Part shown: in pieces, positions 7,101 through 16,867 of the stretch
How positions within the stretch are numbered: the first letter of the stretch is position 1
How the letters are laid out: each line of letters begins with the position of its first letter
From: Tsukamurella sputi
Lineage (GTDB): Bacteria > Actinomycetota > Actinomycetes > Mycobacteriales > Mycobacteriaceae
NCBI RefSeq assembly: GCF_007858445.1
Contig: NZ_VIGV01000001.1
Span: 372,001-436,000, forward strand
Reading direction: 5' to 3'
DNA length: 64,000 bases
Made by a program: the position numbers and the translations under genes
Notes under the pieces: model-generated
The model's input: the letters and a program-made list of their open reading frames with translations, nothing else
Told to the model about the DNA's origin: nothing
Databases searched by the model: none

Positions 7101-8681
7101 ATGACAGTCACGACGGCATCAACCACCGCCCCGCCGGCCTCCCTGACCGCCGCCCTGCTGCACCGTCTGGCCGGGCACGTGAGCGCCGCGGCCGACGCGG
7201 CCCGCACGGTCACCGCCGCCCCCTACACTGGAGCGCCACTGGCCGAGCTGCCCGTCGCCGGCCCGGCCGATATCGAGGACGCCTACGCCCGCGCCCGGAA
7301 AGCCCAGGTCGGGTGGGCCGCGACGTCCGCGGACGATCGCGCGAAGGTCCTTCTGCGCTTCCACGACCTGGTGCTTGAGCGCCAGGCGACCGGCCTCGAC
7401 CTCATGCAGGCCGAGAACGGCAAGACCCGCCGCGACGCCTACCTCGAAATCGCCGACGCCGCGATCGCTGCCCGCTACTACGCCCGCACCGGACCGAAGG
7501 CACTCGCACCGCACCGCCGCAACGGCGCGCTCCCCCTGCTCACCCGCACCACCGAGCTGCACTACCCCAAGGGCGTTGTGGCGATCATCTCGCCGTGGAA
7601 CTACCCGCTGTCGATGGCCGCGACCGACGCGATCGCGGCCCTCATGGCCGGCAACGCGGTGGTCCAGAAGCCCGATACGCAAACAGCCCTCACGGCCCTC
7701 TGGGCCCTGGATCTCATGCGTGAGGCAGGGCTCCCCGCCGACGTCTGGCAGATGGTCGTCGGCCGCGGCAGCTCGATCGGCGACGCGCTGATGGCGGGCG
7801 CGGACTACATGATGTTCACGGGTTCGACCGCCACGGGGCGACAGATCGCCCGCGACGCCGGGGAGCGCCTGATCGGGGCCTCGCTGGAGCTGGGCGGGAA
7901 GAACGCCATGCTCGTGCTAGACGATGCCGACCTGGACCGCGCCGCCTCAGGTGCGGTCGCCGCGGCCTTCCCGTCCGCCGGTCAGCTGTGCGTCTCGGTG
8001 GAGCGGATCTACGTCGCCGAGGCGGTCCGCGACGAGTTCGTCGCGAAGTTCGTCCAGCGGACGAAGCACCTCGAGATCGGCGCGGCCTACGACTTCAGCA
8101 AGGACGTGGGCAGCCTCACCACGGAGAAGCAGCTGCGGACCGTCACCGAGCACATCGCCGACGCAGTTGCCAAAGGCGCCACCGTGCTCGCCGGTGGCCA
8201 CGCGCGCCCCGACCTCGGTCCGCTGTTCCACGAGCCGACGATCCTCACCGGCGTCACCCCGGACATGACCCTGTACGCCCACGAGACCTTCGGCCCCGTC
8301 GTGTCGATCTACACCGTGGCCGATGACGAGGAGGCGATCGCGCGCGCCAACGACACCGTCTACGGCCTGAACAGCAGCGTGTGGGGCCGCGATGCGCGCC
8401 GCGCGGGCGCCGTCGCAGCCCGGCTGCACACCGGCACCGTCAACATCAACGACGCCTTCGCCGCGGCCTGGGGCAGCATCGACTCCCCGATGGGCGGCAT
8501 GGGCGATTCGGGCCTCGGACGCCGCCACGGCGTCGACGGTCTCCTGAAGTACACCGAGGCGCAGACCATCGCGCACCAGTCCCGCCTGAGCTTCTACCCG
8601 CCCGCCGGCGTTCCGTGGAAGGCGTGGACGCCCGCGATCACCGCGGCGCTCCGCATCTGGAAGTCCGTCGGCGCACGCTGA
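7101..8681 (+). CDS. gabD2: Succinic semialdehyde dehydrogenase-like (GabD2 type)
   Basis: A 526-residue NAD(P)-dependent aldehyde dehydrogenase oxidising a semialdehyde to the acid. SPWNYPLSMA near residue 165, SLELGGKNAML with Glu263, and Cys297 in SAGQLCVSVER are all present. The C-terminal PMGGMGDSGLGRRHG segment followed by a membrane-leaning tail matches actinobacterial GabD2. The ATG at 7101 is chosen because GAGGAG lies 9 nt upstream; an in-frame TTG at 7068 sits inside operator 3 and is an unlikely start. It is first in a rightward operon with the enoyl-reductase-like gene. The aldehyde dehydrogenase call is firm; succinic semialdehyde as substrate is by similarity only. Confidence 0.8.
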   Translation: MTVTTASTTAPPASLTAALLHRLAGHVSAAADAARTVTAAPYTGAPLAELPVAGPADIEDAYARARKAQVGWAATSADDRAKVLLRFHDLVLERQATGLDLMQAENGKTRRDAYLEIADAAIAARYYARTGPKALAPHRRNGALPLLTRTTELHYPKGVVAIISPWNYPLSMAATDAIAALMAGNAVVQKPDTQTALTALWALDLMREAGLPADVWQMVVGRGSSIGDALMAGADYMMFTGSTATGRQIARDAGERLIGASLELGGKNAMLVLDDADLDRAASGAVAAAFPSAGQLCVSVERIYVAEAVRDEFVAKFVQRTKHLEIGAAYDFSKDVGSLTTEKQLRTVTEHIADAVAKGATVLAGGHARPDLGPLFHEPTILTGVTPDMTLYAHETFGPVVSIYTVADDEEAIARANDTVYGLNSSVWGRDARRAGAVAARLHTGTVNINDAFAAAWGSIDSPMGGMGDSGLGRRHGVDGLLKYTEAQTIAHQSRLSFYPPAGVPWKAWTPAITAALRIWKSVGAR

Positions 8682-8703
8682 CTCGAAGCGGAAAGGTATT
8701 GCC

Positions 8704-9810
8704 GTGAGTGAGAATCGCCCCAGGATCGTCGTCTTCGGCGCCACCGGCTACGCGGGCGGCCTGGCCGTCGAGGCGCTCGTCGCGCGCGGGTTGCGCCCCA
8801 TCATCTCCGCCCGGTCCGAGGCCAAACTCGCCGCGCTCGCGGACAGCCACGGCGGCCTCGACTATCACGTGGCGGACGTCTCCGATCCCGACAGCGTGCG
8901 CGCCCTCGTCGGCGCGGGCGACGTGCTCGTGACCGGCGTCGGCCCCTTCGAGCGGGTCGGGTGGGTCGCCGCCGAGGCCGCCGCCCGGGTCGGCGCGCAC
9001 TACGTGGACTCCACCGGCGAGGTCGGCTTCGTCCGCGAGCTGCACCGCAGACACGATGCGCAGGCCCGCACCACCGGCTCGGTCATGCTGCCCGCGTTCG
9101 GCTACGACTACGTCCCCGGCGTCCTCGCGGGTGCGCTTGCGCTGGACGAGGCGGGGCCGGACGCCCACTCGGTCGACATCGGGTACTTCGCCACCGGCTC
9201 CCTGCGCAACGGATTGAGCCAGGGCACCCGCAAGACCGTCATCGACGGCATGAGCCTTCCCGTCGCCGTGCTCCACAACGGCGCCCTCGTCGATCGCCGC
9301 GCAGCTCAGGACGTGGTCTCCTTCCCCGTCCGCGGGCGTCGACGCGCGGGGATCCTCGCCACCGGCACCGAGGTGCTGCAGCTTCCCTTCACCTACCCGC
9401 AGGTGCGCGAGATCCGGGTCTTCAACGGTTGGTTCCCCGAGCTGGCCCGGCCGATGCAGGCGATGTCGCTGGTCGCGACGACGCTCTCGCGTCACCCGCT
9501 CGGCCGGCGGGCTCTGGACACGGCCCTGCCCCGGTTCGTCGGTCCCGCGGGCGGTCCCGACGCGGCCGAGCGCGCCCGGACACGCGGGCTTGCCGTCGCG
9601 GTCGCGAGGTCCCGATCGGGAGAGATACTCGCGCAGGTCGAGGTGGACGGCCCGTCGCCCTACACCGTGACGGCCGATCTGATGGCGATGGCTGCGGACC
9701 GTCTGTCCCGGGGACTGGGGCGCGCAGCCGGAGTGGTCGGTCCGATAGACGGGCTCGGCGCGGATGCCTTCCCGGTGGCGTGCGCCGAAGTCGGGCTCGC
9801 CCGAGTGTGA
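8704..9810 (+). CDS. Saccharopine dehydrogenase-like NADP-binding protein (trans-acting enoyl reductase family)
   Basis: A 368-residue protein with an N-terminal Rossmann motif VVFGATGYAGGLAVEAL at residues 9-25 and the family pattern DSTGEVGFVRELH, followed by PAFGYDYVPGVLAGALA. This is the actinobacterial saccharopine-dehydrogenase-like family that includes the trans-acting enoyl reductase of phenolic glycolipid synthesis and many uncharacterised relatives. GTG at 8704 follows GGAAAGG. It is 22 bp below the semialdehyde dehydrogenase and probably shares its promoter and operators. No polyketide synthase is nearby, so a lipid-reductase role is not supported by context. Confidence 0.7.
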   Translation: MSENRPRIVVFGATGYAGGLAVEALVARGLRPIISARSEAKLAALADSHGGLDYHVADVSDPDSVRALVGAGDVLVTGVGPFERVGWVAAEAAARVGAHYVDSTGEVGFVRELHRRHDAQARTTGSVMLPAFGYDYVPGVLAGALALDEAGPDAHSVDIGYFATGSLRNGLSQGTRKTVIDGMSLPVAVLHNGALVDRRAAQDVVSFPVRGRRRAGILATGTEVLQLPFTYPQVREIRVFNGWFPELARPMQAMSLVATTLSRHPLGRRALDTALPRFVGPAGGPDAAERARTRGLAVAVARSRSGEILAQVEVDGPSPYTVTADLMAMAADRLSRGLGRAAGVVGPIDGLGADAFPVACAEVGLARV

Positions 9811-9826
9811 GGACAGTGCCCCCTGT

Positions 9827-10438
9827 TCAGCCGAGCGGGGCGCCCACCGCCATCCGCGCCATCACGCGGTAGCGCTCCGCCAGCTCCTCCGGGGTGAGGG
9901 CTCCGGAGTGCCGGAACCACTGCGCCACACCGGTACACATCGTGACCACGGCCCGACTCACCTCGTGCGGGAACGGGGTGGTGAAGACGCCGCTCACCAC
10001 CCCCTCCTCGACGACGTCGTCCATGAGCTTTTGCTGACGGTCACGGTTGGCGATGTACCGCGCGTACGCCTCCGGCTCCAGGCTCCGCATCTCGCTGACC
10101 GCGATGAAGGCGAGCTCACGCCTGTTCGCGTGGAACAGCACGAGGCATTCGATGAGCATGTCCAGACGTCGGAGCAGGTCGTCGCCCGCCTCACGCAGGG
10201 CGGACTCGCTGCGCCACCACAGATCCGCCATGGCCGCGTCGACGATGCCGACAAGGAGATCCTGTTTCGACGCGTAATGGTGGTACAGGCCGGGCACGGA
10301 GAGGTCGGCGCTCGCCGCGAGCTGCCGGATCGTGGTGCCGTTGTAGCCCTGCGCGACGAAGTGCGCCAACGCGCCCCGCAGCAGCTGGGGCAGGGGATCC
10401 ACAGCGAACGCACGCCAGCCGGATTCGGTATCAGTCAT
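9827..10438 (-). CDS. TetR-family transcriptional regulator
   Basis: A 203-residue regulator. An N-terminal helix-turn-helix (residues about 25-60, ALAHFVAQGYNGTTIRQLAA then LSVPGLYHHYASKQDLL) is followed by a ligand-binding helical domain with LIECLVLFHANRRELAFIAVSEM, common among TetR proteins that sense acyl-CoA or fatty acids. It is divergent from the acyl-CoA ligase/MFS operon, with a perfect 18-bp palindrome between them, so it very likely represses itself and that operon. It might also control the three related operators at 6957-7077, but those have a different sequence. Confidence 0.85.
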   Translation of the reverse strand: MTDTESGWRAFAVDPLPQLLRGALAHFVAQGYNGTTIRQLAASADLSVPGLYHHYASKQDLLVGIVDAAMADLWWRSESALREAGDDLLRRLDMLIECLVLFHANRRELAFIAVSEMRSLEPEAYARYIANRDRQQKLMDDVVEEGVVSGVFTTPFPHEVSRAVVTMCTGVAQWFRHSGALTPEELAERYRVMARMAVGAPLG

Positions 10439-10532
10439 AACACTCGCGATGATGCCCTACCCCCTTCCCCGGCGGGCGACGACGCCCGCAAGCCCGGGCT
10501 TGACATTCCGATGTGACGCCCGCCACTATAGC

Positions 10533-10550
10533 ACCGAGCGATCGCTCGGT
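10533..10550. promoter_or_regulatory. TetR operator, perfect 18-bp palindrome
   Basis: ACCGAGCGATCGCTCGGT is its own reverse complement. It sits in the divergent gap between the TetR gene and the acyl-CoA ligase, just downstream of a rightward TTGACA (10500-10505), where bound repressor would block initiation. Confidence 0.75.
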
Positions 10551-10590
10551 CGGTTGCGTGACATACTTTTCTACGGAGGGATCACACCGC

Positions 10591-12192
10591 ATGGACCTCG
10601 AACAGTCCTTGGTCACCGCGTGGCGGGCGCGCGTCGCCCGTCACCCCGACGCGCCGGCCATCGCGTACTTCGACGGGCACCTCACGGCACGGGAGCTCGA
10701 CGCCGAATCCGACGCCCTCGCCGTCGCGCTCGCCGACCTGGGCACGGGCCGCGGCGACCGGGTGGGGATCCACCTGCAGAACGTCCCCCAGTACGCGGTG
10801 CTGCTGCTCGCACTGTGGAAACTCGGCGCGACGGCGCTGGTGCTCAACCCGATGTACCGCGGCCCCGAGCTGCGGCATCTCATCGACGACGCCGGGGCGA
10901 TCGGTGTCGTGTGCGCCGACTCGGACGCCGCCGGGATGAGCGAGGACCTGGCCGGGAGCGGCGTGCGCTGGCACCTGAGCACGTCCGCGCTCGACTACCA
11001 GACCCGCAACGACCCCCGGGCCTTCCCGAGCGCTGACCGCGCCGTCCCCGCGCCCGACGGTGACCTGGTCGACCTCGTCCGGCGGTACCGGGGACGCAGG
11101 CCCGAGCCCGTGGACATCACGGCGGACGAGCTCGCGCTGCTGACCTACACCTCCGGGACGACGGGGCCGCCCAAGGGCGCCATGAACACCCACGGCAACG
11201 TCCTCGCCGTCACCTCGTCCTTCCGGGAATGGGCGGGGCTGGGCCCCGGCGACGTCGTCTTCGGGATGGCTCCCCTCTTCCACATCACCGGCGCGGTCGT
11301 CAACGCCGCGCTCGCGCTGCTCAGCGACACGGTCCTGGCCCTCACCGGGCGCTTCCAGCCCGCGGTCGCTCTCGACGCCTTCGTCGAGCACGGCGTGACC
11401 TACACGATCGGCTCCATCACCGCCTACAACGCGATGTCGCAGGTTCCCGGCGCATCCGCCGAGCACTTCCGCAGCGCGAAGCGGCTCTACTCGGGCGGTG
11501 CCCCGATCCCTCCGGCCACTGTGACGCGGTTCGAAGAGCGTTTCGGCCCGTACATCCACAACGGCTACGGCATGACCGAGACCACCTCCGCGGTCATCGC
11601 AGTGCCGCCGGGCGAGCGCGCACCCGTCCACGGGCCCAGCGGCACCCTGTCCATCGGGCGGGCCCTGCCCGGCGTCACGGCGCGGGTCATCGGGACCGAC
11701 GGTGCGCCGCTCCCCGCCGGTGAGCAGGGCGAACTGGAGCTGTCCGGCCCGCAGATCGTTCCGGGCTACTGGAACAACCCGGACGCGACGGCGTCGACGA
11801 TGCCCGACGGCCGGCTCCGCACCGGCGACGTGGCGATCATCGACACCGACGGCTGGGTCTACCTCGTCGACCGGCTCAAGGACCAGATCAACTCGTCCGG
11901 CTACAAGGTCTGGCCGCGGGAGGTCGAGGACGCCCTGTGCGCCCACCCCGCGGTCCTCGAGGCCGCCGTCGTGGGCGAACCCGACGAGTACCGCGGCGAG
12001 ACCGTCGTCGCCTACGTCGCGTTGCAGGACGGGCGGGAGGCGAGCGGCGAGGAGCTGATCGCCTTCAGCCGTGAGCACCTCGCCGCCTACAAGGCGCCGC
12101 GGGCCGTGCACATCGTCCGACAGCTGCCGAAGACCCCCACCGGAAAGATCCGACGCGCCGACCTGCGCGACTCCTCGAGGAGCGACCGATGA
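10591..12192 (+). CDS. Class I AMP-forming acyl-CoA ligase
   Basis: A 533-residue acid-CoA ligase using ATP to make an acyl-adenylate and then the thioester. The P-loop YTSGTTGPPKGAM lies near residue 186, followed by NGYGMTET near 325, RTGDVAIIDTDG, the hinge LKDQINSSGYKVWPREVE and the C-terminal catalytic lysine in PKTPTGKIRR. The ATG at 10591 follows GGAGGG. The gene overlaps the downstream MFS carrier by 4 bp (ATGA), so an imported carboxylic acid is probably activated at once. Medium-chain, long-chain or aromatic acids are all possible; the sequence does not decide. Controlled by the adjacent TetR (inference from the operator). Confidence 0.88.
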   Translation: MDLEQSLVTAWRARVARHPDAPAIAYFDGHLTARELDAESDALAVALADLGTGRGDRVGIHLQNVPQYAVLLLALWKLGATALVLNPMYRGPELRHLIDDAGAIGVVCADSDAAGMSEDLAGSGVRWHLSTSALDYQTRNDPRAFPSADRAVPAPDGDLVDLVRRYRGRRPEPVDITADELALLTYTSGTTGPPKGAMNTHGNVLAVTSSFREWAGLGPGDVVFGMAPLFHITGAVVNAALALLSDTVLALTGRFQPAVALDAFVEHGVTYTIGSITAYNAMSQVPGASAEHFRSAKRLYSGGAPIPPATVTRFEERFGPYIHNGYGMTETTSAVIAVPPGERAPVHGPSGTLSIGRALPGVTARVIGTDGAPLPAGEQGELELSGPQIVPGYWNNPDATASTMPDGRLRTGDVAIIDTDGWVYLVDRLKDQINSSGYKVWPREVEDALCAHPAVLEAAVVGEPDEYRGETVVAYVALQDGREASGEELIAFSREHLAAYKAPRAVHIVRQLPKTPTGKIRRADLRDSSRSDR

Positions 12193-13502
12193 CCCAGGAC
12201 CCCGTGCTCCCCCGCTCGGCCTACGCCGCCGCGCCGTCCGGCGTCGCGCCGTCCGGCGTCGCGGGCAAGCGCAGATCACTCCTGGCGAGCTCCGTCGGCA
12301 ACGTCATGGAGTGGTACGAGTGGAGCGCCTACGCGGTGTTCGCGCCGTTCATCGCCGCAGCGATGTTCGACAAGTCGGATCCCGTCTCCGCCCTGCTCTC
12401 CACTCTCGGCGTCTTCGCCGTCGGCTTCCTCATGCGCCCGCTCGGCGGCATCGTCTTCGGCCGCATCGCGGATCGCAAGGGCCGTAAGTTCGTCCTCATC
12501 ACCACGATGCTGACGATGGCAACCGGCAGTCTGATCATCGGCCTGATGCCCTCCTACGACACCATCGGCGTCGGCGCCTCCCTCGGCCTGCTGCTCTGCC
12601 GCATCGCCCAGGGCTTCGCGCACGGCGGCGAATCGGCCACGGCCAACACCTATGTCGCGGAGATCGCACCGAACGACCGCCGCGGACTCTGGGGCAGCGT
12701 CGTCTTCGCCGCGATCTTCGGCGGCTCCGTCGTGGCGTACACCGTCGGCGGCGTCGTCACCACCGTCCTGCCGAAGGGCGATGTCGCGGAGTGGGGCTGG
12801 CGCATCCCGTTCCTGCTCGGCGCGCTGCTCGCCGTCGCAGCCCTGTGGCTGCGCCGCAGCATGGAGGAGAGCGAGGTCTTCGAGGAGGACGCGTCCGCCG
12901 CGGCCCGCGAACCCGTCGACCGCAGGACCCTCGTCAAGTCCGTCCTGCTCGTCGTCGCGATGACCTCCGGCATCACGGCCGCGCACTACACGTGGACCTC
13001 GTACGCCTCGACGTACGCGATCAGCCGGCAGGGCATGGCGCCGCAGGCCGCGTACTGGGCGACGGTCGCGGCCCAGGTGATCGCGCTGTGCACGCTCCCC
13101 TTCTGGGGCAGGCTGTCCGACCGCATCGGCCGCCGGCCCGTCATCCTCGGGTTCGCCGGCGCGATGATCGTGCTGCAGTTCCCGCTCATGGCGTTCATCG
13201 GTTCCAGCGGGTGGACCCTGCTCGCCGCGTCCGCGGTGGCCCTGGTCATCGTCGCGGCGCCCGGTGCCATTCTGTCCTCGACGATGTCCGAGATCTTCCC
13301 GACCCGGATCCGCACGCAGGGCATCGGATTCGCCTACTCCGTGTCCGTCGCGGTGTTCGGCGGCACGGCACCCTACTTCAACCAGCTGGTCAACAACCTC
13401 GGCGTGGGCTGGATGGCCAGCGTCTACATCATGGTGCTGTGCGGAGCCACGGCGGCGGCCGTGTACCTCATGCCCGAGACGAAGGGCATCCCGCTCACCT
13501 GA
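12189..13502 (+). CDS. MFS transporter, metabolite:H+ symporter (MHS) type
   Basis: A 437-residue, 12-helix major facilitator carrier. The first-helix signature [20 protein letters not shown] and the loop 2-3 motif [15 protein letters not shown] match the metabolite:H+ symporter branch (KgtP, ShiA, ProP), which imports carboxylates, shikimate or osmolytes. It is translationally coupled to the acyl-CoA ligase upstream, so the cargo is probably the ligase's acid. The N-terminal tail carries a duplicated APSGV segment encoded by a 15-bp tandem repeat. Its last 8 bp overlap the 3' end of the convergent UvrA-like gene. Confidence 0.85.
   Translation: MTQDPVLPRSAYAAAPSGVAPSGVAGKRRSLLASSVGNVMEWYEWSAYAVFAPFIAAAMFDKSDPVSALLSTLGVFAVGFLMRPLGGIVFGRIADRKGRKFVLITTMLTMATGSLIIGLMPSYDTIGVGASLGLLLCRIAQGFAHGGESATANTYVAEIAPNDRRGLWGSVVFAAIFGGSVVAYTVGGVVTTVLPKGDVAEWGWRIPFLLGALLAVAALWLRRSMEESEVFEEDASAAAREPVDRRTLVKSVLLVVAMTSGITAAHYTWTSYASTYAISRQGMAPQAAYWATVAAQVIALCTLPFWGRLSDRIGRRPVILGFAGAMIVLQFPLMAFIGSSGWTLLAASAVALVIVAAPGAILSSTMSEIFPTRIRTQGIGFAYSVSVAVFGGTAPYFNQLVNNLGVGWMASVYIMVLCGATAAAVYLMPETKGIPLT
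12231..12260 (+). repeat. 15-bp direct tandem repeat
   Basis: GCGCCGTCCGGCGTC occurs twice in succession in the N-terminal tail of the MFS gene. The length is a multiple of three, so the reading frame is kept. Confidence 0.8.
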
Positions 13503-16011
13503 GCCGGATGCCCTGCAGGTGGGCGCGCAGGTACCGGCCCGTCACGCTCTCCGGTGCCGCTGCCACATCGTCGGGCGTGCCCTCCGCGACGACGGTTCCG
13601 CCCGCGGCCCCGCCGCCCGGCCCCAGGTCGATGACGTGGTCGGCGTTCGCGATCATGTCCAGGTCGTGCTCGACGACCACGACCGTGGCGCCCCGCTCGA
13701 CGAGCCGCTGCAGTACCTCCAACAGCACCCGGATGTCCTTCGGATGCAGGCCGACGGAGGGCTCGTCGAGGACGAAGACCGCATCGGACTGATCCCGGCC
13801 CAGCTCGCCCGCCAGCTTGAGTCGCTGCGCCTCACCGCCCGAGAGCGCAGGGGTGGCTTCGCCGAGGGTGAGGTAGCCCAGGCCGAGATCGGCGAGGGTG
13901 CGCAGCTTCTTCGCGATCCGCGGCACCGGCACCACCTCGGCCGCCTCGCGCACGCTGAGCGCCAACAGGTCCGGGAGCGCGCGCCCCGCAGCGTCCGGAC
14001 CCTCGGGCCAGCGCACCGCCGACGCCTCGGGGGCGTACCGACGGCCCAGGCAGGCCGGGCATTCGATGTCGACGTCGGGCAGGAACTGCACGTCGAGCGA
14101 GACCTGGCCGGTGCCGTCGCACCGCGGGCAGCGCAGGGCGCCCGTGTTGTACGAGAACGCGCCGGCCTTCAGCCCCGCTGCCTTCGCCGCTGCGGTCTTC
14201 GCGTACTCGCGCCGCAGGTCGTCGAGGACGCCGCTGTAGGTCGCGACGGTCGAGCGGACGTTCACGCCGATGGGCGTGGCGTCCACCAGGTTCACGCGGC
14301 CGAGGCCCGGTGCGTCGAGCGCCGTGACGTGCGCGGGCAGGATCTCGCCGGCGGCCGCCGCGGCCAGCGCGGGCACGAGCCCCTCGAGGACCAGTGTCGA
14401 CTTGCCCGACCCCGAGACGCCTGTCACCGCGGTCATCCGGCCGACGGGGAGATCGACGGCGAGCGCGCGCACAGTGTGGATCGGGGCGGTCTCCAGGTGG
14501 ATCCGCCCGTGCGCGAAGACCTCCGCGTCGGGCGTACGCGGCCGGGTGCGGATGGGCTCGCGGCCGGCCAGGTAGGGGCCGAGGACCGATGCGGCATCGT
14601 CCTCGATCTCGCCGACGGTGCCCTGCGCGATGAGCGTGCCGCCCTCGGCCCCCGAGCCGGGTCCGATCTCGATGAGATGCTCGGCCTCGCGCAACACGTC
14701 CAGATCGTGATCCACGAGGACGACGGAGTTGCCGTCCCGCAACAGGTCCCGCACCACACCGAGCAGACCCTCGACGTTCGCGGGGTGCAACCCCACCGAG
14801 GGTTCGTCGAGCACGTACAGCACGCCGGTCGTGCGATTGCGGACCGCACGCGCGAGCTGGACGCGCTGCCGTTCGCCGGTCGAGAGACTGGATCCCGCTC
14901 GATCCAGGCCCAGGTATCCGAGCCCCAACTCCAGGAGCCGCCGCGCGATCGACTCCAGAGTGTCGACGAGGATCGCGGCCATCTCCCGCATGTCGGACGG
15001 GAGCATGTCGACGGTGCCGGGCGCCCACGCCACGACCTCGTCGAGCGTCATCGCGGAGACGTCGGCGAGGCCGAGATCACCGATGCGCGGCGCACGGGCC
15101 TGCGGCCTCAATCTCGTTCCACCGCAGTCGGGGCACACCCCCGCGTGCACGAACCTGGTGATCCGGCCGAGTCCCGCCTCGGTGGTCGCCTTGTCCAGCG
15201 CCTCCTGCACCGCGGCATAGGCGTTGCGATAGGTGAAGTTGACCTCGAACAGCTTGCCGTTCTTGCTGGAGACCGCAACCTTGCGCTTCTCGGCGGGGCC
15301 GTGCAGCACGATCTCGCGTTCGGCGACGGTGAGATCCTCGTAGGGCACGTCGATCCGCACGCCGAGGTCCTCGACGACCTGCGGCATGAACGCGAAGCCG
15401 AACATCGACCACGACGCGACGGCGCCGTCGGCGATGGTCTTCGTAGGGTCGGGCACGAGTGCGGCCCCGTCGATCTCGCGGACGGTGCCGGTCCCCGAGC
15501 AGGTGGGGCAGGCACCGTCGGAGTTGAAGGCGAGGGCCTCCGCGCCGGGCGGGGCGAAGACGGCCCCGCACACGGCGCAGGTGAGGTCGAGGCCGATGGC
15601 CACGTCGATCGTCGGGTCGAGGTAGTGGCCGTTCGGGCAACGGTGCGAGGCGAGCCGGGAGAACATGAGCCGCAGCACGTTCAGCAGCTCGGTGCTGGTG
15701 CCGAAGGTACTGCGCACGCCGGGCACACCCGGCCGCTGCCGCAGCGCGAGCGCGGCGGGGACGTGCTGCACGGAGTCGACGGCGGCCCGCGGCGCCTGCG
15801 CCATGCGGCGGCGCGTGTACGTGGACAGCGCCTCCAGGTAGCGGCGCGATCCCTCGGCGTAGAGCACGCCCATGGCCAGGGAGGACTTGCCGCTGCCGGA
15901 CACACCCGCGATCGCTACCAGCCGACGCAGGGGCACGTCGACGTCGAGGGACCGCAGGTTGTGCACCCGCGCCCCGCGGACGGCGATCCGCAGCGGAGTG
16001 TCGTCGGTCAT
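13495..16011 (-). CDS. UvrA-like excinuclease ABC-type ATPase, short UvrA2 class
   Basis: An 838-residue tandem ABC ATPase of the UvrA family. Walker A motifs are [10 protein letters not shown] near residue 35 and [10 protein letters not shown] near residue 535; the C-terminal signature is canonical ([11 protein letters not shown]) while the first is LSTGERQR. Zinc-binding CxxC pairs (CAVC, CPTC, CPDC, CPRC, CPAC) are retained. The length is more than 100 residues below housekeeping UvrA, typical of UvrA2 proteins that lack the UvrB-binding region and are linked to DNA-drug tolerance. It begins 13 bp after the transglutaminase stop on the same strand and may belong to that operon. It overlaps the convergent MFS gene by 8 bp. 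Confidence 0.85.
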   Translation of the reverse strand: MTDDTPLRIAVRGARVHNLRSLDVDVPLRRLVAIAGVSGSGKSSLAMGVLYAEGSRRYLEALSTYTRRRMAQAPRAAVDSVQHVPAALALRQRPGVPGVRSTFGTSTELLNVLRLMFSRLASHRCPNGHYLDPTIDVAIGLDLTCAVCGAVFAPPGAEALAFNSDGACPTCSGTGTVREIDGAALVPDPTKTIADGAVASWSMFGFAFMPQVVEDLGVRIDVPYEDLTVAEREIVLHGPAEKRKVAVSSKNGKLFEVNFTYRNAYAAVQEALDKATTEAGLGRITRFVHAGVCPDCGGTRLRPQARAPRIGDLGLADVSAMTLDEVVAWAPGTVDMLPSDMREMAAILVDTLESIARRLLELGLGYLGLDRAGSSLSTGERQRVQLARAVRNRTTGVLYVLDEPSVGLHPANVEGLLGVVRDLLRDGNSVVLVDHDLDVLREAEHLIEIGPGSGAEGGTLIAQGTVGEIEDDAASVLGPYLAGREPIRTRPRTPDAEVFAHGRIHLETAPIHTVRALAVDLPVGRMTAVTGVSGSGKSTLVLEGLVPALAAAAAGEILPAHVTALDAPGLGRVNLVDATPIGVNVRSTVATYSGVLDDLRREYAKTAAAKAAGLKAGAFSYNTGALRCPRCDGTGQVSLDVQFLPDVDIECPACLGRRYAPEASAVRWPEGPDAAGRALPDLLALSVREAAEVVPVPRIAKKLRTLADLGLGYLTLGEATPALSGGEAQRLKLAGELGRDQSDAVFVLDEPSVGLHPKDIRVLLEVLQRLVERGATVVVVEHDLDMIANADHVIDLGPGGGAAGGTVVAEGTPDDVAAAPESVTGRYLRAHLQGIRLR

Positions 16012-16024
16012 GCGCGGTGAACGG

Positions 16025-16867
16025 TCATGCGAGGCGGGTGATCTCGACGACCACGTCGAGATCCGAGGCGCCGCCGCCGGCGATCACACCGCGCAGCGGA
16101 GGCACGTCGGCGTAGTCGCGCCCCACGCCCACGGACACGTGCCGCTCGCCGATCGGCACGTCGTTCGTCGGGTCGTACCCGCGCCACTGGCCCGTCCACG
16201 CCTCGATCCAGGCGTGCGACTCCCCCGCCACCGTCGAACCGACCTCCGCGTCACGCTGCGGGTGCAGGTACCCCGAGACGTAGCGCGCCGGGACACCGAC
16301 GCTGCGCAGCAGGAGCAGGGTCAGGTGCGCGTAGTCCTGGCAGACGCCCTTGCGTTCGTCCCAGGCGTCGATCGCCGACGAATGCACGCCGGTGGTGCCG
16401 GGCACGTAGTCGAGCTCCTCGTGCACCCAGCGGCACACCGCGAGCACGGCCTCGTCGGGCTCGAGATCCTTGACCAGCTTCTTGGCCTGCGCGGCGAGCT
16501 TGCGCTGCTTGGGCACGTAGTCGGTGAAGCTGAGCAATTCGTCGAAGCGGTCCCGCACGCGGTCCGTCGCGAGCTCGTCCCAGGTGACGACCTCGCCCGA
16601 ATCGTCGGCGGCCTCCGTTTCCACGACCGAGGCGCCCGTCACCTCGAGAGCGGTGTGCGGGGCGTGCAGGTCGAACGCGGTCACCGCGGTGCCCCAGTAG
16701 TCGGTGTACCGGTACGCACGCGTCGCGGGCACCGTCTCGACGCGGTTGAGGATCACGTTCTGCCGCTGGTCGCTGCGCGGGGTCAACCGGGCCTCGTTGT
16801 ACGACGAGGTGACCGGCGCGTTGTAGCCGAAACCGGTGGAGTGCACGACTCGAAGACGCCAGCTCAC
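16025..16867 (-). CDS. Transglutaminase-like cysteine protease-fold protein
   Basis: A 280-residue protein with an N-terminal beta domain (WRLRVVHSTGFGY) and a transglutaminase core. The triad is visible as Cys176 in RKGVCQDYAHL, His218 in GESHAWIEAW and Asp232 in GYDPTND. It is the third gene of the conserved ATP-grasp/alpha-E/transglutaminase set (M. tuberculosis Rv2411c-Rv2409c). Its start overlaps the alpha-E stop by 4 bp. The set is thought to make and break peptide or amide bonds on an unknown substrate; here the transglutaminase would act as hydrolase or transpeptidase (inference). Confidence 0.88.
   Translation of the reverse strand: MSWRLRVVHSTGFGYNAPVTSSYNEARLTPRSDQRQNVILNRVETVPATRAYRYTDYWGTAVTAFDLHAPHTALEVTGASVVETEAADDSGEVVTWDELATDRVRDRFDELLSFTDYVPKQRKLAAQAKKLVKDLEPDEAVLAVCRWVHEELDYVPGTTGVHSSAIDAWDERKGVCQDYAHLTLLLLRSVGVPARYVSGYLHPQRDAEVGSTVAGESHAWIEAWTGQWRGYDPTNDVPIGERHVSVGVGRDYADVPPLRGVIAGGGASDLDVVVEITRLA

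Noticed and set aside
13264-16020. A plus-strand open frame of over 900 codons opposite the UvrA-like gene.
   Set aside because: It is an antisense shadow caused by high GC at third positions; its translation is Arg/Gly/His-rich with no family motif, while the minus strand encodes a complete UvrA2.
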